A DNA stretch of 64,000 bases from Aurelia coerulea (Eukaryota > Cnidaria > Scyphozoa > Semaeostomeae > Ulmaridae), in assembly GCA_039566865.1 (NCBI GenBank), contig CM076947.1:3603501-3667500 (forward strand), given 5' to 3'. This document shows, one piece after another, positions 11,321-22,860 of the stretch (position 1 is its first letter; each line of letters starts with the position of its first letter). Both the position numbers and the translations under genes were made by a program. A model generated the notes under the pieces. That model saw nothing but the letters and a program-made list of their open reading frames with translations, did no database searches and had not been told where the DNA came from.

Positions 11321-13117
11321 TTAGTGGTTACTATTGCCGTCTTCTTCCTCTTGGTACCCTACCAGAACAGCCGAAGGAAACTTCCTTCTTATAGCATCAT
11401 AGGCACATGCAGGAAGTGGGACTCTTCTCCTCCCAAGTTTTCCATGCACCAACCTGGTAAACTCTCTGTACGCAACAGCTCATAGAAATCTGTGGAGAAG
11501 ATTACTACACATCACATATACTGCGTATAAAGGATGGCTTCTTCTCAAAGTCTGCAACTAAAATCTAGTTCAATTACTGTTTAAATGTATAAATTGCTTC
11601 TAATCTTTGAAATGGGTGATTGTGCCAAAGATAGATGAAGTGAATTTTTTACCATTATTCTTTGAATATCAAAAAAGTCTGATTGATTGATTTGATTGGA
11701 TGATTATCATCACAACAAATTCTGTGATGCCATCCTGAGCATAAATGTCCATTGCACATCAAACAAATGAACAAAACAAAACTTCTATACTTACGCATTT
11801 TACCGTCTCTCTTGCGATACCGCTTGTTTTGTTTTGTGCGGAACTTGTCAGCCAATTGTCTGAGGGCCCATGGCTCCAAGCAAACTATTCGGAAACCAGG
11901 ATGTAATGTTATGCATACTGGGGCATCACCAACTTCACCAATAACTCTTTCATCCTGGAGTGCTTGGCCACAACTGTCAATCTCCATGCAGCAGGAGCAT
12001 TCTTTTGAATTTGAAAGAAGTTCAATTTTGCAGTTTCCACATTGACACCTGTTAACATATTAAATGAGGATATACAACTGACATATAACTATAAATATTT
12101 CATATGAGAAACTACTGTTTTGAGTCAATTCTGAAAGTTTCTTAATATTATCAAATTTTGTTTTTGTTATGTCTACTTCCTGCCCTCCTGAACATTTAAA
12201 AATGAAGTGTTCTGAAACGTTCCAATGGTTCAATATTACTCAAGTAGGCCCAGAGGAAGCGGGGGGGGGGGGGCAGAGGGGCTGAAGCATCCCCCAGTAA
12301 ATTTGAAAACAATAGTGCTATGTCACAAGCATTAATTAGAGAACAACCCCCCTCCTCCCAATCAGAAGCTGCTTCCTAGGGCCCGTACTCAAGTGCCCAG
12401 TGTTGGAGCCAAGGGGTGCACAAGGGGGTAAACACAACCACACTTTCAAAAATATAGCAAAGTTGTAATTGAAAAATGTAATAAAAACGTTTGGGCATGT
12501 ACACTTTTTCACTCCCAGTTGTAAAATTTTGGACTTTTTTACCCCCTCATCCTCACCTTCTTTTGGCTGGCTCCGCCACACATAAACAGCAGTTAGTAGT
12601 TACCTACTGAGTATATAGTCTATGATATGGGAAACAAATGAAATAAAGTAAAAATATTCCAAGGATATCCTGTGTGAAAATAAATAATTTCTTAAGATGT
12701 AACTTTCTAGTGCTGGAGTTTCTTAATTGTTAGTGATCTGAGAGTTAGGTTTCTTATAATAATAAACGACATAGATAGATAGGCCTACCAAGTTTCTTCG
12801 GGTTCATCCCCTCTGAAGCGACGCTGCATTTGCTCATTTGCCTCTTCTCTTCGTTGCCGCCGTCTCTGGTACTCAGCTATCCACTGCTCATCTGCAAGTG
12901 GCTCGTCTTGGTATGGCTCTAGCTCATCGTCCCACATATCTTCGAAGCCAACCCCTCGGTTCTGCCTTTCAACTTGGCCATGGCCTTGTTGGCCTAACTC
13001 GTCTAAAAAGTCATCTTCGATCTCCGCTTCATAGTCTGTCTCATCAGCGCTGCTATAACTAGTACTGCTTTCGCAGCTCGTTTCAATGTTTTGTGAAGTG
13101 AAGCTTGAGTCAGACAT
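11321..13117 (-). CDS. P2X7-receptor-C-terminus-like Cys/His protein, three exons
   Basis: Exons 12789-13117, 11795-12048 and 11321-11478 join in phase to 741 nt (246 residues plus stop). Exon 1 is acidic and Ser-rich and ends in EETW. Exon 2 opens with CQCGNCK and continues with ECSCCMEI, a cysteine cluster like the cytoplasmic zinc-binding domain of P2X7, then CITLHPGFRIVCL. Exon 3 reads VAYREFTRLVHG and RVPLPACAYDAIRRKFP, ending in an acidic tail. There are no membrane segments, so this is the stand-alone domain seen in many multicopy invertebrate genes, not a channel. The exon-3 acceptor was chosen at TATGAG/CTGTTG because it keeps phase and avoids a TGA; a more pyrimidine-rich AG 11 bases upstream would give a stop in the conserved frame. 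Role unknown, perhaps nuclear or DNA-associated. Confidence 0.75.
12610..12775 (+). mobile_element. Degenerate copy of the TA-flanked MITE family
   Basis: Inside intron 1 of the P2X7-like gene. It shares the block TGCTGGAGTTTCTTAATT and a following GATCTGAGAGTTAGGTTTCTTATAA with the copies at 16810-17020, 39278-39590 and 49797-50164. Its ends are eroded. Confidence 0.55.
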
Positions 13118-13692
13118 TCTTCGAAACGATGATTTAATTCAAAACAAATACGATTTAGCTAAGGCGATCGGAAGGCTGTCTATGTGCGTGAGAACGAATT
13201 TCAGTATGTAATCTCTCGTTTTCCATTGATAACAAGAGGATTACGATTACGTCATCCCGGGATGTACGTCACCACTCGGCTAGACCCAGACTTCGCATTG
13301 CGCGTTTTTCACTCCAGATACAGGGTTTTCAAACGTAAATAAAACAGGGTTAATAATAAGATGTTGAAATATTTTATTATTCATAAGACTATCAATATCA
13401 TAGAGATGCTATAAATGTAAAAAAAACTGTTGGGTTTACTGACACTTTAATGTGTCATAACGTTGCTTAACGTTGCATTAACGTGTCATATATGAGTGAG
13501 AAAAATATGCCACATATGGTGGAGCTAATCTATTTCTATCCATGCATATCTGTTGGAAGTGTTGGATGAACTTTGTCTCCAACGGCAAGTGGTTGGTCCT
13601 GTATCGTGACATATTTGATTGCTGAATCACTCTTTTACATGTCATCAACCCAAAATGTTGCTCTTAGTGGATCAGTTGAGCAAAATTTTCAG

Positions 13693-14081
13693 AGAGCATC
13701 TTCCTATCTCCAGAAGATAATCTTGTTGTGCCAATATGTGCCCATGGCCACTGGTTTGTCATCATTTTTGCCAGAAATCATGCCTTAGTTATGGACTCAC
13801 TGAGCCATAAATACAACACCATCACCCGGGACAATGAGATAAACACAATTTCTAATTATTTGAAATGGAAGAATCCAAAGATGAATGTCAACTATCAAAG
13901 ACACGTCTTAAAAACACCACTGCAAAACAATAATACAGACTGTGGGGTGTATTTGCTATTAAATGTGGCATCATTTCTTTCCCACTGGAATAGTTTTGTA
14001 AATTTTGAGGCATGGTTTTGTACCCAAGACTTTAGAAACTGGTTTGGTGAAAAGCATGTAAGCAGGAAAGAAAAAACATGA
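13693..14081 (+). CDS. Ulp1-like cysteine protease (peptidase C48) terminal exon
   Basis: The reading frame opens after a plausible acceptor (ATTTTCAG at 13692) with IFLSPEDNLVVPI and carries the three catalytic positions of C48 proteases: His in AHGHWFVI, Asp in VMDSLS, and Cys in NNNTDCGVYLL with the oxyanion-hole Gln/Asn just before. It ends in a basic tail and a stop at 14081. SUMO/NEDD8 proteases use this fold, but so do proteins carried by DNA transposons. No N-terminal exon is found, since the ORF at 13573-13788 is in another frame. All catalytic residues look intact over 130 residues, close to a minimal catalytic core. Whether it is a host gene or element-borne is undecided. Confidence 0.65.
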
Positions 14082-15079
14082 AGGTCTTCATTGTAAATTC
14101 TTTTAAGGCATTAAGAATGTTGAGAGAATAGATCGTTAAATGCTTACATACAAATATACTTGAAACAGTTTTCAGTCAGTGGAATTTCCAGATGTGGAAT
14201 TTTACCCAATAAAAGCCATAAGCCCTTAAATTTGTAAAAGTACAAAAATCTCACTCAGGAATTCCATTGACTGAAACTAGCCCTTAGAATGTCTGGACAT
14301 ATACACATATTTGTTATGAGAAACTGCTACAAAACTCAACTGTCACATCATTTAAAAGTATTGTGTAAACTAGGGCAGGCTTGAAAAAAACCGGCATGGT
14401 CTATTAACCAGACCCTGGTCTACTAGGACCACTAGGACTAGGACCCTAGGACCAGGACCCACATCAACCAGACCTTTGTGGGGAATCCCGGCCCAAAATG
14501 GCATTTTCAACAATGGTTGCTGGGTGAATGGCATCACAATGGAGAAAAGTTGTCAAAAGCTTTTATTCTATTGTTCGCATTCGGGAAGGGCTTCAAAGTT
14601 TTGTGAAAACTAAATCAGGTATTTGGAAATTGAAAATGCTGATGATGCTGACGAAGATTGCTAATGGAGATTGGAATGCTTTGGCTTAGGATCCCATCAC
14701 TTTGAGCAAAGTTACAATATCTGAAATACCATGGCCTACTATGACCACCATCACATCATCATCTGAATCCTCTATTTCTTGGCAACTTCTTCTATCTTAA
14801 ATGCCGAAATTTTAGCACAGGGATCCCAAAAAGCCCAATTAGATACAATCCATTGGTAAGGTCACAAAGGGCAGACCAGTAGTTCGTTCGTTGAAGAACA
14901 AATTATTTTACCAAATTAAATTCCTTCACGCTACAAACGCTTTTTACAAATAAACATATGTTGCCAAGAGCATTGTTGATGCAAACAATATCAAGACCAA
15001 GTTATATTTTGTAATCCTGTGTTGACACACACAAGTGCGGCGTCCTAGTATTGATTCCGAAAAAGAATATTTTGCATTT
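14082..15079. other. Gene-free stretch
   Basis: No coding evidence. A short low-complexity tract of CTAGGACCA-type words lies at 14400-14465. The rest is unique-looking AT-rich sequence. Confidence 0.45.
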
Positions 15080-15545
15080 TGAACATTTTTCAAGAAACAT
15101 CCCTTACTTTGGCTTAAAATGCATCTCGCAATATCATGCTTGCCTTTTATTGACAAGGAAACCTTCATCGCTCTGTGACAATTATCCTATGAATAAGAGC
15201 ACAAAGAAAATTTTTGAAGAAACATCCCTTACTTTGGCTTGAAATGCATCTCCCAATGTTATGCTTGCCTTTAGCGACAAGAAAACCTTGATTGTTTTGC
15301 AACAGTTATCCTATGAATCAGAGCATGGGGAAAATTTTCGAAGAAAGATCCTTTACTTTGGCTTAAAATGCATCTCCCAATATTGTGCTTGCCATTAGCG
15401 ACAAGGAAACCTTGATCGTTTTGCAACAGTTATATTATCCTATGAATCAGAGCATGAGGAAAATTTTCTAAGAAAGATCCTTTACTTTGGCTTAGAATGT
15501 GTCTCCCAATATCATGCTTGCCATTGCGACAAGAATAAGAATTGA
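15080..15545 (+). repeat. Tandem repeat, about 124-bp unit, roughly 3.7 copies
   Basis: The landmark ACTTTGGCTT recurs at about 15107, 15231, 15352 and 15483, followed each time by an AATGCATCTCCCAAT-like block, GCTTGCC, GCGACAAG and CCTATGAATCAGAGCA. Copies differ by scattered substitutions and small indels. Diverged monomers of the same family occur at 24615-24910. Confidence 0.85.
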
Positions 15546-16208
15546 TACGTCTAGAATGTTGAAACAGAAAGGTCCATCTAAGGCTGAGTAACTATGAATG
15601 TCAACTGCACAGGAAGGACTTTTTGGCGCTTGACAATGAAGGGGTAAGGTAAACTTTCAAATAAGTTGAACGAAAAGGGCCCAAACTAATGGGCCAAAAG
15701 TGAGGACTTTGCTTCGCTACTAGGCCAGGAAGAGGGCCTACTGGGCCAACGGCCCGCTAGTTGTAATATTAAAAGATGCCCTGACTGAACGTGAAGAGCT
15801 GTTCATTTGGTTGGGGCCCAGAGACATTAGACGTGATAGGCATTGTTTCGAATCAGCTTGCGAAGCTTGATGCATAAATTCAAAAATTTCTCTTTATGAA
15901 GGGACCGCTTTTCAAAATTATAAGGGGCCCGAGTGGCGATCTCCACCTATCCACCCAGGGCCAGTCCGCCCCTGATTCCAGTGTTTGTTTGCAATGGCGG
16001 CCAACACAGAATTTTCGCTCCAAAGTGAGATAAGGCAGTCACTGCTGTATGTAAATTCTACCTTCTAGATGCCACAATCAACGCAAAATGCATGCTATTT
16101 CAAATCGTCTAACAAGCAGACAAACTTTGATCCAGCCTCAAGCCATTGCCCACTGAGCCTAAGCATTTAACTACATGGCCTACATCTTGTGTTTTTCGTG
16201 GCCTACAA
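15546..16208. other. Gene-free stretch with a hAT-like terminus
   Basis: No gene seen. A GTCCGCCCCTG motif at 15965-15976 looks like one end of a hAT-type element, but I could not find its partner. Confidence 0.35.
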
Positions 16209-16209
16209 C

Positions 16210-16820
16210 ATGGCTGCATCGAAAGATGCAGATATCGAAACCACAAAAAACAGGGAGTCTGCATAGAAGGATGTGACCGATGACAAACATTACACAGAAG
16301 AAAATGATGATCTAAGGTATTCGGATTCGCCAGCATCGCCGAATGGCGATCACGAAAGCGATGAAAAAGATTCAATAGGAATTATCAGCAGCATGGAGCA
16401 CACAGAGGAAAGAGAAAACGCACAGCCGAACCGAACTGAGTATGTTCAGCAAAGCAACAAGGGGCAACCAAGCACCCATAAAAGAGCATTACTCCTCCTC
16501 GGCTTCCTTCTCTACCAGCGGCTCTGACTCCATTAGCGACAGCAGTGATGATACATCCTCTTCATCTGAGGAAGGAGATGAAACATGGCAGATGACAAAG
16601 TCGCAAGACGTCAATGCCTGAAAATTGCCAAAGAAATTGGCAAAAACCTTCCACCAAAAACTTACTTGAACATTTAACGGACGAAGAAATAAAAACAAAT
16701 ATCTTGGAAGATTATCCAGTGGCTAAAAACGTACCACAGGCACCCAGTTTGGATAGTATCATGGAGACATACCTTGGCAGCACCAAAGCAATGTATGGTT
16801 CACTACCTGTGCCCTTGTAA
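16210..16820 (+). pseudogene. Gag-like retroelement ORF remnant
   Basis: An ATG at 16210 starts an acidic frame interrupted by TAG at 16264. A Ser/Asp/Glu-rich stretch follows in a second frame, and then LTDEEIKTNILEDYPVAKN in a third, after CLKIAKEIGKNLPPKTYL in the second. The order of a helical IAKEIGKNLPP block followed by LTDEEIK...YPVAKN matches N-terminal regions of gag-like polyproteins in cnidarian retroelements as I remember them. At least one stop and two frameshifts make it non-functional. A MITE fragment abuts its 3' end. Confidence 0.45.
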
Positions 16821-17020
16821 ACATTTCAAAACAACACATTTCAATACTTTCCACTGATGTGATACAAGGAACAAGTGAAATAAAGCAAAAATATGTCAAA
16901 GATTTCCTTTATCAAAATAAATGGTTTCTTAATTTGCATTTTCCCAGTACTGGAGTTTCTTAATTTTTCTTGGTGATTTGATGGTTGAGTTTCTCAAGGC
17001 AATCTTATAAGAAATACGTG
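16810..17020 (+). mobile_element. Fragment of the TA-flanked MITE family
   Basis: It contains AAACATTTCAAAACAACA, GTGATACAAGGAACAAGTGA and CCAGTACTGGAGTTTCTTAA in the same order as 49930-50130, and ends in ATACGTG, the family terminus. The left end is missing. Confidence 0.7.
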
Positions 17021-17102
17021 TTTTGAATTTGAACCAAGCTAGAAGTAGGCATAGAGGGAGAATGAAATTTACATCCAGCTTTAGGAAGGAAGTGTAAGCA
17101 AC

Positions 17103-17627
17103 AGCATAGGTTCCAAATCTTTAAAAAGGCCGGTGTAAAATTGAGTGACCTATTTCTTCGAACTGAATGATTTCAAAGAAACTTTAGCTATTTCTCTATA
17201 ATTCTACCGTTGGACTTTCCTGAAATCTTCAATATTTTCAGAATTAGAATGTTTTTCTTCCTTTTCAAGAATTCAAGAAAAAATTTCAAAAAAACTTAAA
17301 ACCATCGTAATTTTTAAACCGTTTGACGCAACATGAAGTAATTTCGAAGAGAACTATAGTTTATGGATGCCTACAATATGGTATCAAGCAAAAGTATGTC
17401 ACTCATCTGTTTTATGATCTAGAAATTTGATGACGTCACATCTTCAAATGAGTTGAATTGTAAGATACGCTGTTGTTTCCAAAAATATTCAAAATTTCTG
17501 AAAAGTCCAACGGTAGAATTATAGATAAGTATCTAAAGTTTCTTTCAAGCCATTCAATCAGAAGAAATAGATCTTTGAATTTTACACCCACCTTTTTACG
17601 CTGAGTTAAAGATTTGGAACCTATGCT
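17103..17627. mobile_element. Palindromic 525-bp MITE with exact 9-bp target duplication
   Basis: Inverted termini begin AGCATAGGTTCCAAATCTTT and remain alignable for about 165 bp, including TAATTCTACCGTTGGACTTT in both arms. The element is flanked by GTAAGCAAC at 17094-17102 and again at 17628-17636. Long inverted arms plus a 9-bp duplication suggest a non-autonomous Mutator-like element. It has no coding capacity. Confidence 0.85.
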
Positions 17628-17636
17628 GTAAGCAAC

Positions 17637-18721
17637 TTTCCCATTTACCCAATGACGTTTTCATTGTATCATAGTCCCTGGTCGTGGACTAACATATTTT
17701 GGTTTGAAACTGATGCCGATAGTATTTTGACCAGATCGCTGCAAATCCTTCACAACCAAATAAACAAAAATTTGAATTCCATAAATACATGGTAATTCGA
17801 AACTAAAGCAATCAGAAATCTATAAATTCGATAAAAACAACGATTTGGGTTTCAGTGAATGAAAAGGTCATGGCTGCATCCAAAGTAATGGACCTAATGA
17901 AAACGTACCTTTCTCTGTGTTCGTTCAGATATTTCATCGACGTTCTTCTTCTCCAATATTGTCAGAAATGGAACCACGTCATTGTTGTCACGAATTAGTC
18001 TTGGGACAGTACCTGACACAAATACTTTCCAAACTAAACTCACCTGCGAGAATTGTTCAGAGCAGACTGCAGGTATCTATCAAATTTATTAAATCAACCC
18101 ATCTCTTCCTTCGTCTCTTTGCTTCGAGACGATCGTTGTTGAAAATGGAATTTTGTGAAGTGCTATGCAGCTTTCCTCGTCGGGATTGTTGCTACAAGTT
18201 GGTAAAATGGATCGTAAAGGCATTTTGATTTCAGTGTTTCCTTCGTGTGTCTTGAATGTTTTCACACAAAGCATGTGAGTGAATAGAGACTACAAGGAAG
18301 TAACCATTGTAAGTTCCTTTCCTACTATGACATCAACGCCCACTCGACCGACGCTTCTCGCCATCAATTCGCTGCGTGGCCTTGAATCAAAAGATAGGAC
18401 GTAATTGTTCAGATTTTGCAACTTTGATGCGTCATAAAAAATTAACGGCTTAGTTTATCCAAAAAAAATTTCGTTCTCAAAACGTCCGTATCAAATACTA
18501 TCGAAAGAAGTTAAAAAATTCTTCTGTGCAGAGGCACTTTAAGAAAGCCACTTTCTACTCCTTTTTGCTATACTTTAATGGTAGTATTCTATTCAGAATG
18601 TTTGTACGACCACATATTGCACATTTTGTTGCAGGTTTTTGATAGTTAGAGGCTCTTATTTTGATTGAATATGAAGATTAATTTCATGGGAGGTAACGTT
18701 ACCTGACATGAATTACCAGAT
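17637..18721. other. Gene-free stretch
   Basis: No recognisable coding exon. The short ORFs at 17917-18274 lack known motifs and overlap on both strands. Confidence 0.4.
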
Positions 18722-19615
18722 ATGGATAAAAATGCAAAAGAGCCAAATGTGCCAGCGTCTAGCTTGATCGACTGGAAGAAATGTTTGTTCTGCCAAGATA
18801 ATTCAGAGAATGTACGATGCCCTTTTCTTTCAAAACAAAGATATAATGGTGCCGGGTATAGAACACTAGTAGAAGATATACGCAAATTTGAACAATTAGG
18901 GCAGCTCCCTCTACCAGTTAGCCTGGAAAGACTTGATGATGGTACAGGTACTGTAGACACTCTTTGCATAAAGAACGCCTGCTGGCATTAGTCATGTAGA
19001 GACCAATACAATAAAACAAAGCCGCAAAGAGCACAGAAGAGAAAATGTACAGAAGAGGGAGAAGATAGCCATGCAGAAAACGGGAAAACGGTTATCATTA
19101 GGAAATATGCCTGGCATGTTAAAAAAAAGAAGATTTGTGCTTTTTCTGTGAGGAGACAGCATCCACGGAGCTTTTAAGATCTGCATCCACGTTTGGATTA
19201 GACAGCCGTGTCCAATCTGCTGCTTTGCTCCTGGAAGATGATAAACTAGTCACCAACTTGAATTCAGGAGATCTCATTGCAGTTGAGGCAAAATACCACG
19301 AGAAATGTTTGACAAGCTCGTACAGCCATACAAGGGAGGAGACAAAGTAGACAATGTGACGTTCTTACAATGGAACATACCATTGCTCTTGTTGAGCTCA
19401 TTTCATACCTAGAAGACTCTAGGGGCAAAGGAGAAGTTAAGGTTTATAAGCTTTCAAGTCTTGTTAAAGATTAGTCTGTAAGGTTGGCACAGTTAGGAGT
19501 TGACTCGAGCCAACAAGTGCATGCAACTCGTTTGAAACGTAAGTTGACCAAGATAGGCACTAAATCCTTACTGGCTGACAAAAATGACACGTGACAGGCC
19601 CAAAACCAATCAAAT
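18722..19615 (+). pseudogene. Zinc-finger-type N-terminal region of a multicopy invertebrate protein, decayed
   Basis: Successive frames give KKCLFCQD, then WH-stop-SCRDQYN with RAQKRKC, then CFFCEE...LRSASTFGLDSRV, then YHEKCLTSSYSH, then ALVELISYLEDSRG and VHATRLKRKL. This order (Cys pairs, a CRD block, an STF-x-LD-x-RV block, a YH-x-KC block, then an LxxYIE block) matches the N-terminus of a common cnidarian/fish multicopy family. Lesions include TAG at about 18989, a frameshift in the A-run near 19121-19131, TAG at 19348 and another stop near 19470. Not functional. Confidence 0.6.
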
Positions 19616-20519
19616 GGAACCGACATCCAACCGGGAAATTTGAAATGTCAGATTTTAGGCCACTTTTTTTTTAACTTTAGGCCGCTTTTGGACGATTTTA
19701 CCATCCTTCACCAAAATATAAATCAACAGAAGGAGCATGAAGATGTTCAAAAAATTTCTTCATAGACCTGTTCCCAATACTGTGATACACAGTTAATCAT
19801 CGTCGCTACAAATCATTTCAAAATTTGGAGAAATGCCAACGTTTTCAATTTGACCTCACTGTGGCTTGCCATAGTAAAGATTTCAGTAATGGCTGAAACG
19901 TATGCACATGGAGAATAAATACTTTGCCTCAAAGGTCTTATTTTGTGTGTTCAAGTATCTCCAAAACTCCTAAAAAGATGACAAATTTAGAGCAGTATCT
20001 GGATCTTTTCAGTTTCAAATTAACATAAATACATCAAAGATTTAATGCTGAAGGGTAGGATGAACAACGGGAAAAGTAACTTTTCGGGCCTAACAAAGAC
20101 ACCGCACACGTCGTTATAAATTAGAGACAAATTTAACAGGTACTTACTTTTCTATCTTGCAAGAAGAGGACCACAAACTGAAAATGTGAACATACAATTC
20201 CAATGAATTTTGAATCAATAACACACATATGACTTTGCCACGCTCAAGAATAGCAAGAGCTGTAACATCCAACGTGGCCAGAACAAACAATTTTGTGATG
20301 TCTTCTTCGATAACCAAACCATTGCTCCCAATTCTTTATTCAACTCTGATGGGAATCGGTAGTTACATTAGCTAAAACCTCGTATAAATTCATCATTAAT
20401 CGTGTCCCTTGCTTTTGGTGCAAGCAATGGCTATCGTTTCGTCCTCAGTGTAGCAGGTACGGTACATGAAATAGATTTGAAATGCTGGATTCAATGTACG
20501 TAATACGGTGGCCCACATG
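19616..20519. other. Gene-free stretch
   Basis: Nothing supportable beyond AT-rich sequence and short random ORFs. Confidence 0.4.
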
Positions 20520-20765
20520 TGCAATACAAATAGAAATTTTCTGATGCAAATATTTTCATTCTGATATGAATATATTTATTCCAATACAAAAATGTTTGTT
20601 CCAATACAAATTTATCCACTAAATACAAGTACCTTTGTTGCAATACAAATGTCTTACTCTAATACAAATTTGTATCATTCTGATGCAAATTTATTTAGTC
20701 AAATACAAATGTATTCATTCCTTCCAGTACAAATTTATTTTTCTTCCAATACAAATTTATCAGGA
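20520..20765 (+). repeat. Degenerate array of AATACAAAT-type words
   Basis: About ten words of the form CAATACAAATTTAT or CTGATGCAAATTTAT recur every 20-28 bp. The array ends about 60 bp before the ATG of the integrase-core gene, so it forms part of that gene's 5' flank. Confidence 0.75.
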
Positions 20766-20822
20766 ACCTCATTCCAAATTTGTTTGTTTGAAAGGGAGGT
20801 TGAGTTATTTGACGAAAGCAAG

Positions 20823-22090
20823 ATGGCGGCGGCTGCAAGCAGTTTGTTTTGGGGAAATTATGGTTCAGATGGTGCGAATTGTTTATCGTGCAACGGCAAG
20901 ATAAGTACCGTCAATTTAAATTTTTGCCAACATTGTGGTGAGCATATTGATATTGAACAAACTTTGATTACTGGATATTTCAGAAAAGGATTTGAATACA
21001 ACAGTATACTTGCATTTCTATCGAAATATCATGGAATTTCGATGAGTTTACGCACATTTAATTCAAGATTGGGAGCTTATGGTCTCAGGAGAAAATCAAT
21101 TCAAGACGTTGATATGCTTGCAGTTAGGCAAAGAATTCAACAGCTACTCAGTGACCCAGATTGTATGGGTGGGTACCGATCAATTTGGCATACCCTGAAA
21201 CTTGAAGGAATGCAAGTTCCTCGAAGGTATGTAGAACAACTACTCCAAGAGCTTGATCCTGAAGGATGTGAAATGCGGAAAGCAAAGAAATTGAGACGCA
21301 GAAAGTACACCTCGTGTGGACCAAATCAATGCTGGCACACTGACGGTTACGATAAACTGAAACCGTTTGGCTTTCCAGTACATGGCTGCATTGATGGCTG
21401 GAGCCGCAAAATCTCTGGTTGAAAGTTGCAAGGTCAAATAATGATCCAAAAGTCCCAGCCATATATTTTGCACAGTGCATATCAAATCTTGGTGGCTGCC
21501 CTGTCAAAGTGAGAACTGACTGTGGTACAGAAAATGGCATTGTTTCTGCCATGCAGTGCTACCTCAGGAGCTCTCCTGATGCTCATAAATATGGGACATC
21601 ACCTGCTAACCAAAGGATTGAGGGATGGTGGTCCTTTCTCCGTCGAAACAGGACCACCTGGTGGATAAACTATTTTAAAGACCTCATCGACAGGAGTATC
21701 TACAATCCAGGGAACATCTATGAAGATGAAGCACTGTGGTATTGCTTTCACACGAGTATACAGAAAGACCTTGATGAAGTTCAGCAGCATTGGAACACAC
21801 ATAGGATTCGAAATTCTTCCCATGGTACCATCCCTGGGAGACCTGATGAGTTGTTTTTCCTGCCAGAGCTCCATGGAGGTGAAGATGGATTGCTGCTGAA
21901 TGTGGATGAAACCAACCTTGATTTTCTTTCAGAGGAGCTACTCAGTTATCCGGATGAAGAAGAAAACATACATCAAGAATATTTTGACTATGTTTTACAT
22001 GTTTATAATCTAGAGACCCCCAAAACATGGCAGGACTCTGAAAATATCTACAACTTTCTCCAGAATTTAAATAGGCCACAACCGGGTTGA
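20823..22090 (+). pseudogene. Integrase-core (DDE) protein with N-terminal zinc ribbon, one frameshift
   Basis: ATG at 20823 starts a zinc ribbon (Cys at residues 20, 23, 35 and 38), then a helical region with YRSIWHTLKLEG, then an integrase fold: Asp in WHTDGYDKLKPFG, Asp in RTDCGTENG, Glu in NQRIEGWWSFLRR. The order and spacing match a large family of invertebrate integrase-core proteins, probably of transposon origin. The frame breaks near 21412: SRKI in the first frame should continue as LWLKVARSNNDPKV, which is one base away in the second frame. All three catalytic acidic residues are present, so this is a single-lesion copy. It is intronless, 422 codons in all. The C-terminal 70 residues are acidic. 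Confidence 0.75.
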
Positions 22091-22099
22091 AATTAACTC

Positions 22100-22609
22100 A
22101 TTGTGTACATTTTTCCATAGGCATTACACATTAAAATCCAACTGACTTAGACTAATACTTTAGGGCAAAATACTTTGAATAAAATGGTTGGGAAAGTCAG
22201 AAACGGTTTATTTTTCTATTGGTCATTGATAAATTATTTGGCTTGAAATGAGTTGGATATATCTGCACAAAAGTAATCTAATGCTAACCGTTCAGGGTCA
22301 ATTTGACCCTGAATTACCCTAAATGAACAGGAGCTCTCTATAATACAGTAACTGGGAATACGGCATTTTCTCAGTGCCCAGCCCCCCGGCCATTTGCCAC
22401 ATAACATTTGCCCGGCCCCTGGGCATTTGTACAAGAAATGTTTGTTGACCCCTAGGCTGATGGGGGGGGGGGGGGGTGGTCAGGGTAGAAATTGACCAAG
22501 ACATAATTACAGTATGCAGTTGGTGTCATTTGATCTTTGTCAACTTTAAAGACAAATAACGTAGCATAACAGTTTAATGCATGAAGCTTTTAAGTCGTCC
22601 TGTGCTGCT
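22100..22609. other. Gene-free stretch with G-run
   Basis: There is a G homopolymer of about 15 at 22461-22475 and a CCCCGGCC-rich patch at 22380-22420. No coding evidence. Confidence 0.4.
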
Positions 22610-22860
22610 TTACAAACGAGTAAAACCAATGCTGTCCTTCAGAGCTGACACCATGAGATGTTGCATTTGCTCTTCATCATCTGAATGGATAGGCAATGTT
22701 AGTGAGAGATCACAAGTAGATACCGTTGGTCTGCACTGACAGTCTTGCTTGCAATTATGTATGAAATAGCATTTAATTTTCCTTGAAAATCCCAATGGTG
22801 GGATGTCAGTTGCACCTGTAATCCATTGTAAAAGACTAGCAGCAGTCAGTCCTTCATGAG
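22610..22860 (-). CDS. HECT-like C-lobe, last exon
   Basis: A strong acceptor (TACTTTATTTCCACAG) precedes 22860. The exon reads HEGLTAASLLQWITGATDIPP, then LGFSRKI, then VSTCDLSLTLPIHSDDEEQMQ, and stops at 22610. The FxTG...IPPLGF block followed by a THTC-like STCDLxLxLP block is how HECT ubiquitin-ligase C-lobes end; the Cys in STCDL would be the thioester cysteine. Invertebrates carry many such lineage-expanded HECT-like genes. A CKQDCQC insertion between the blocks is unusual. Upstream exons are not found within the following kilobase and may lie beyond the transposon at 23461. Confidence 0.6.

Noticed and set aside
11480..11482. Premature TGA in the P2X7-like gene
   Set aside because: Using the acceptor 11 bases further in gives exact phase and no stop, so the TGA is more likely intronic; kept as an alternative in the annotation.
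12240..12580. Possible small element with GGAGCCA/TGGCTCC ends in intron 1 of the P2X7-like gene
   Set aside because: Ends match poorly and no target duplication is visible.
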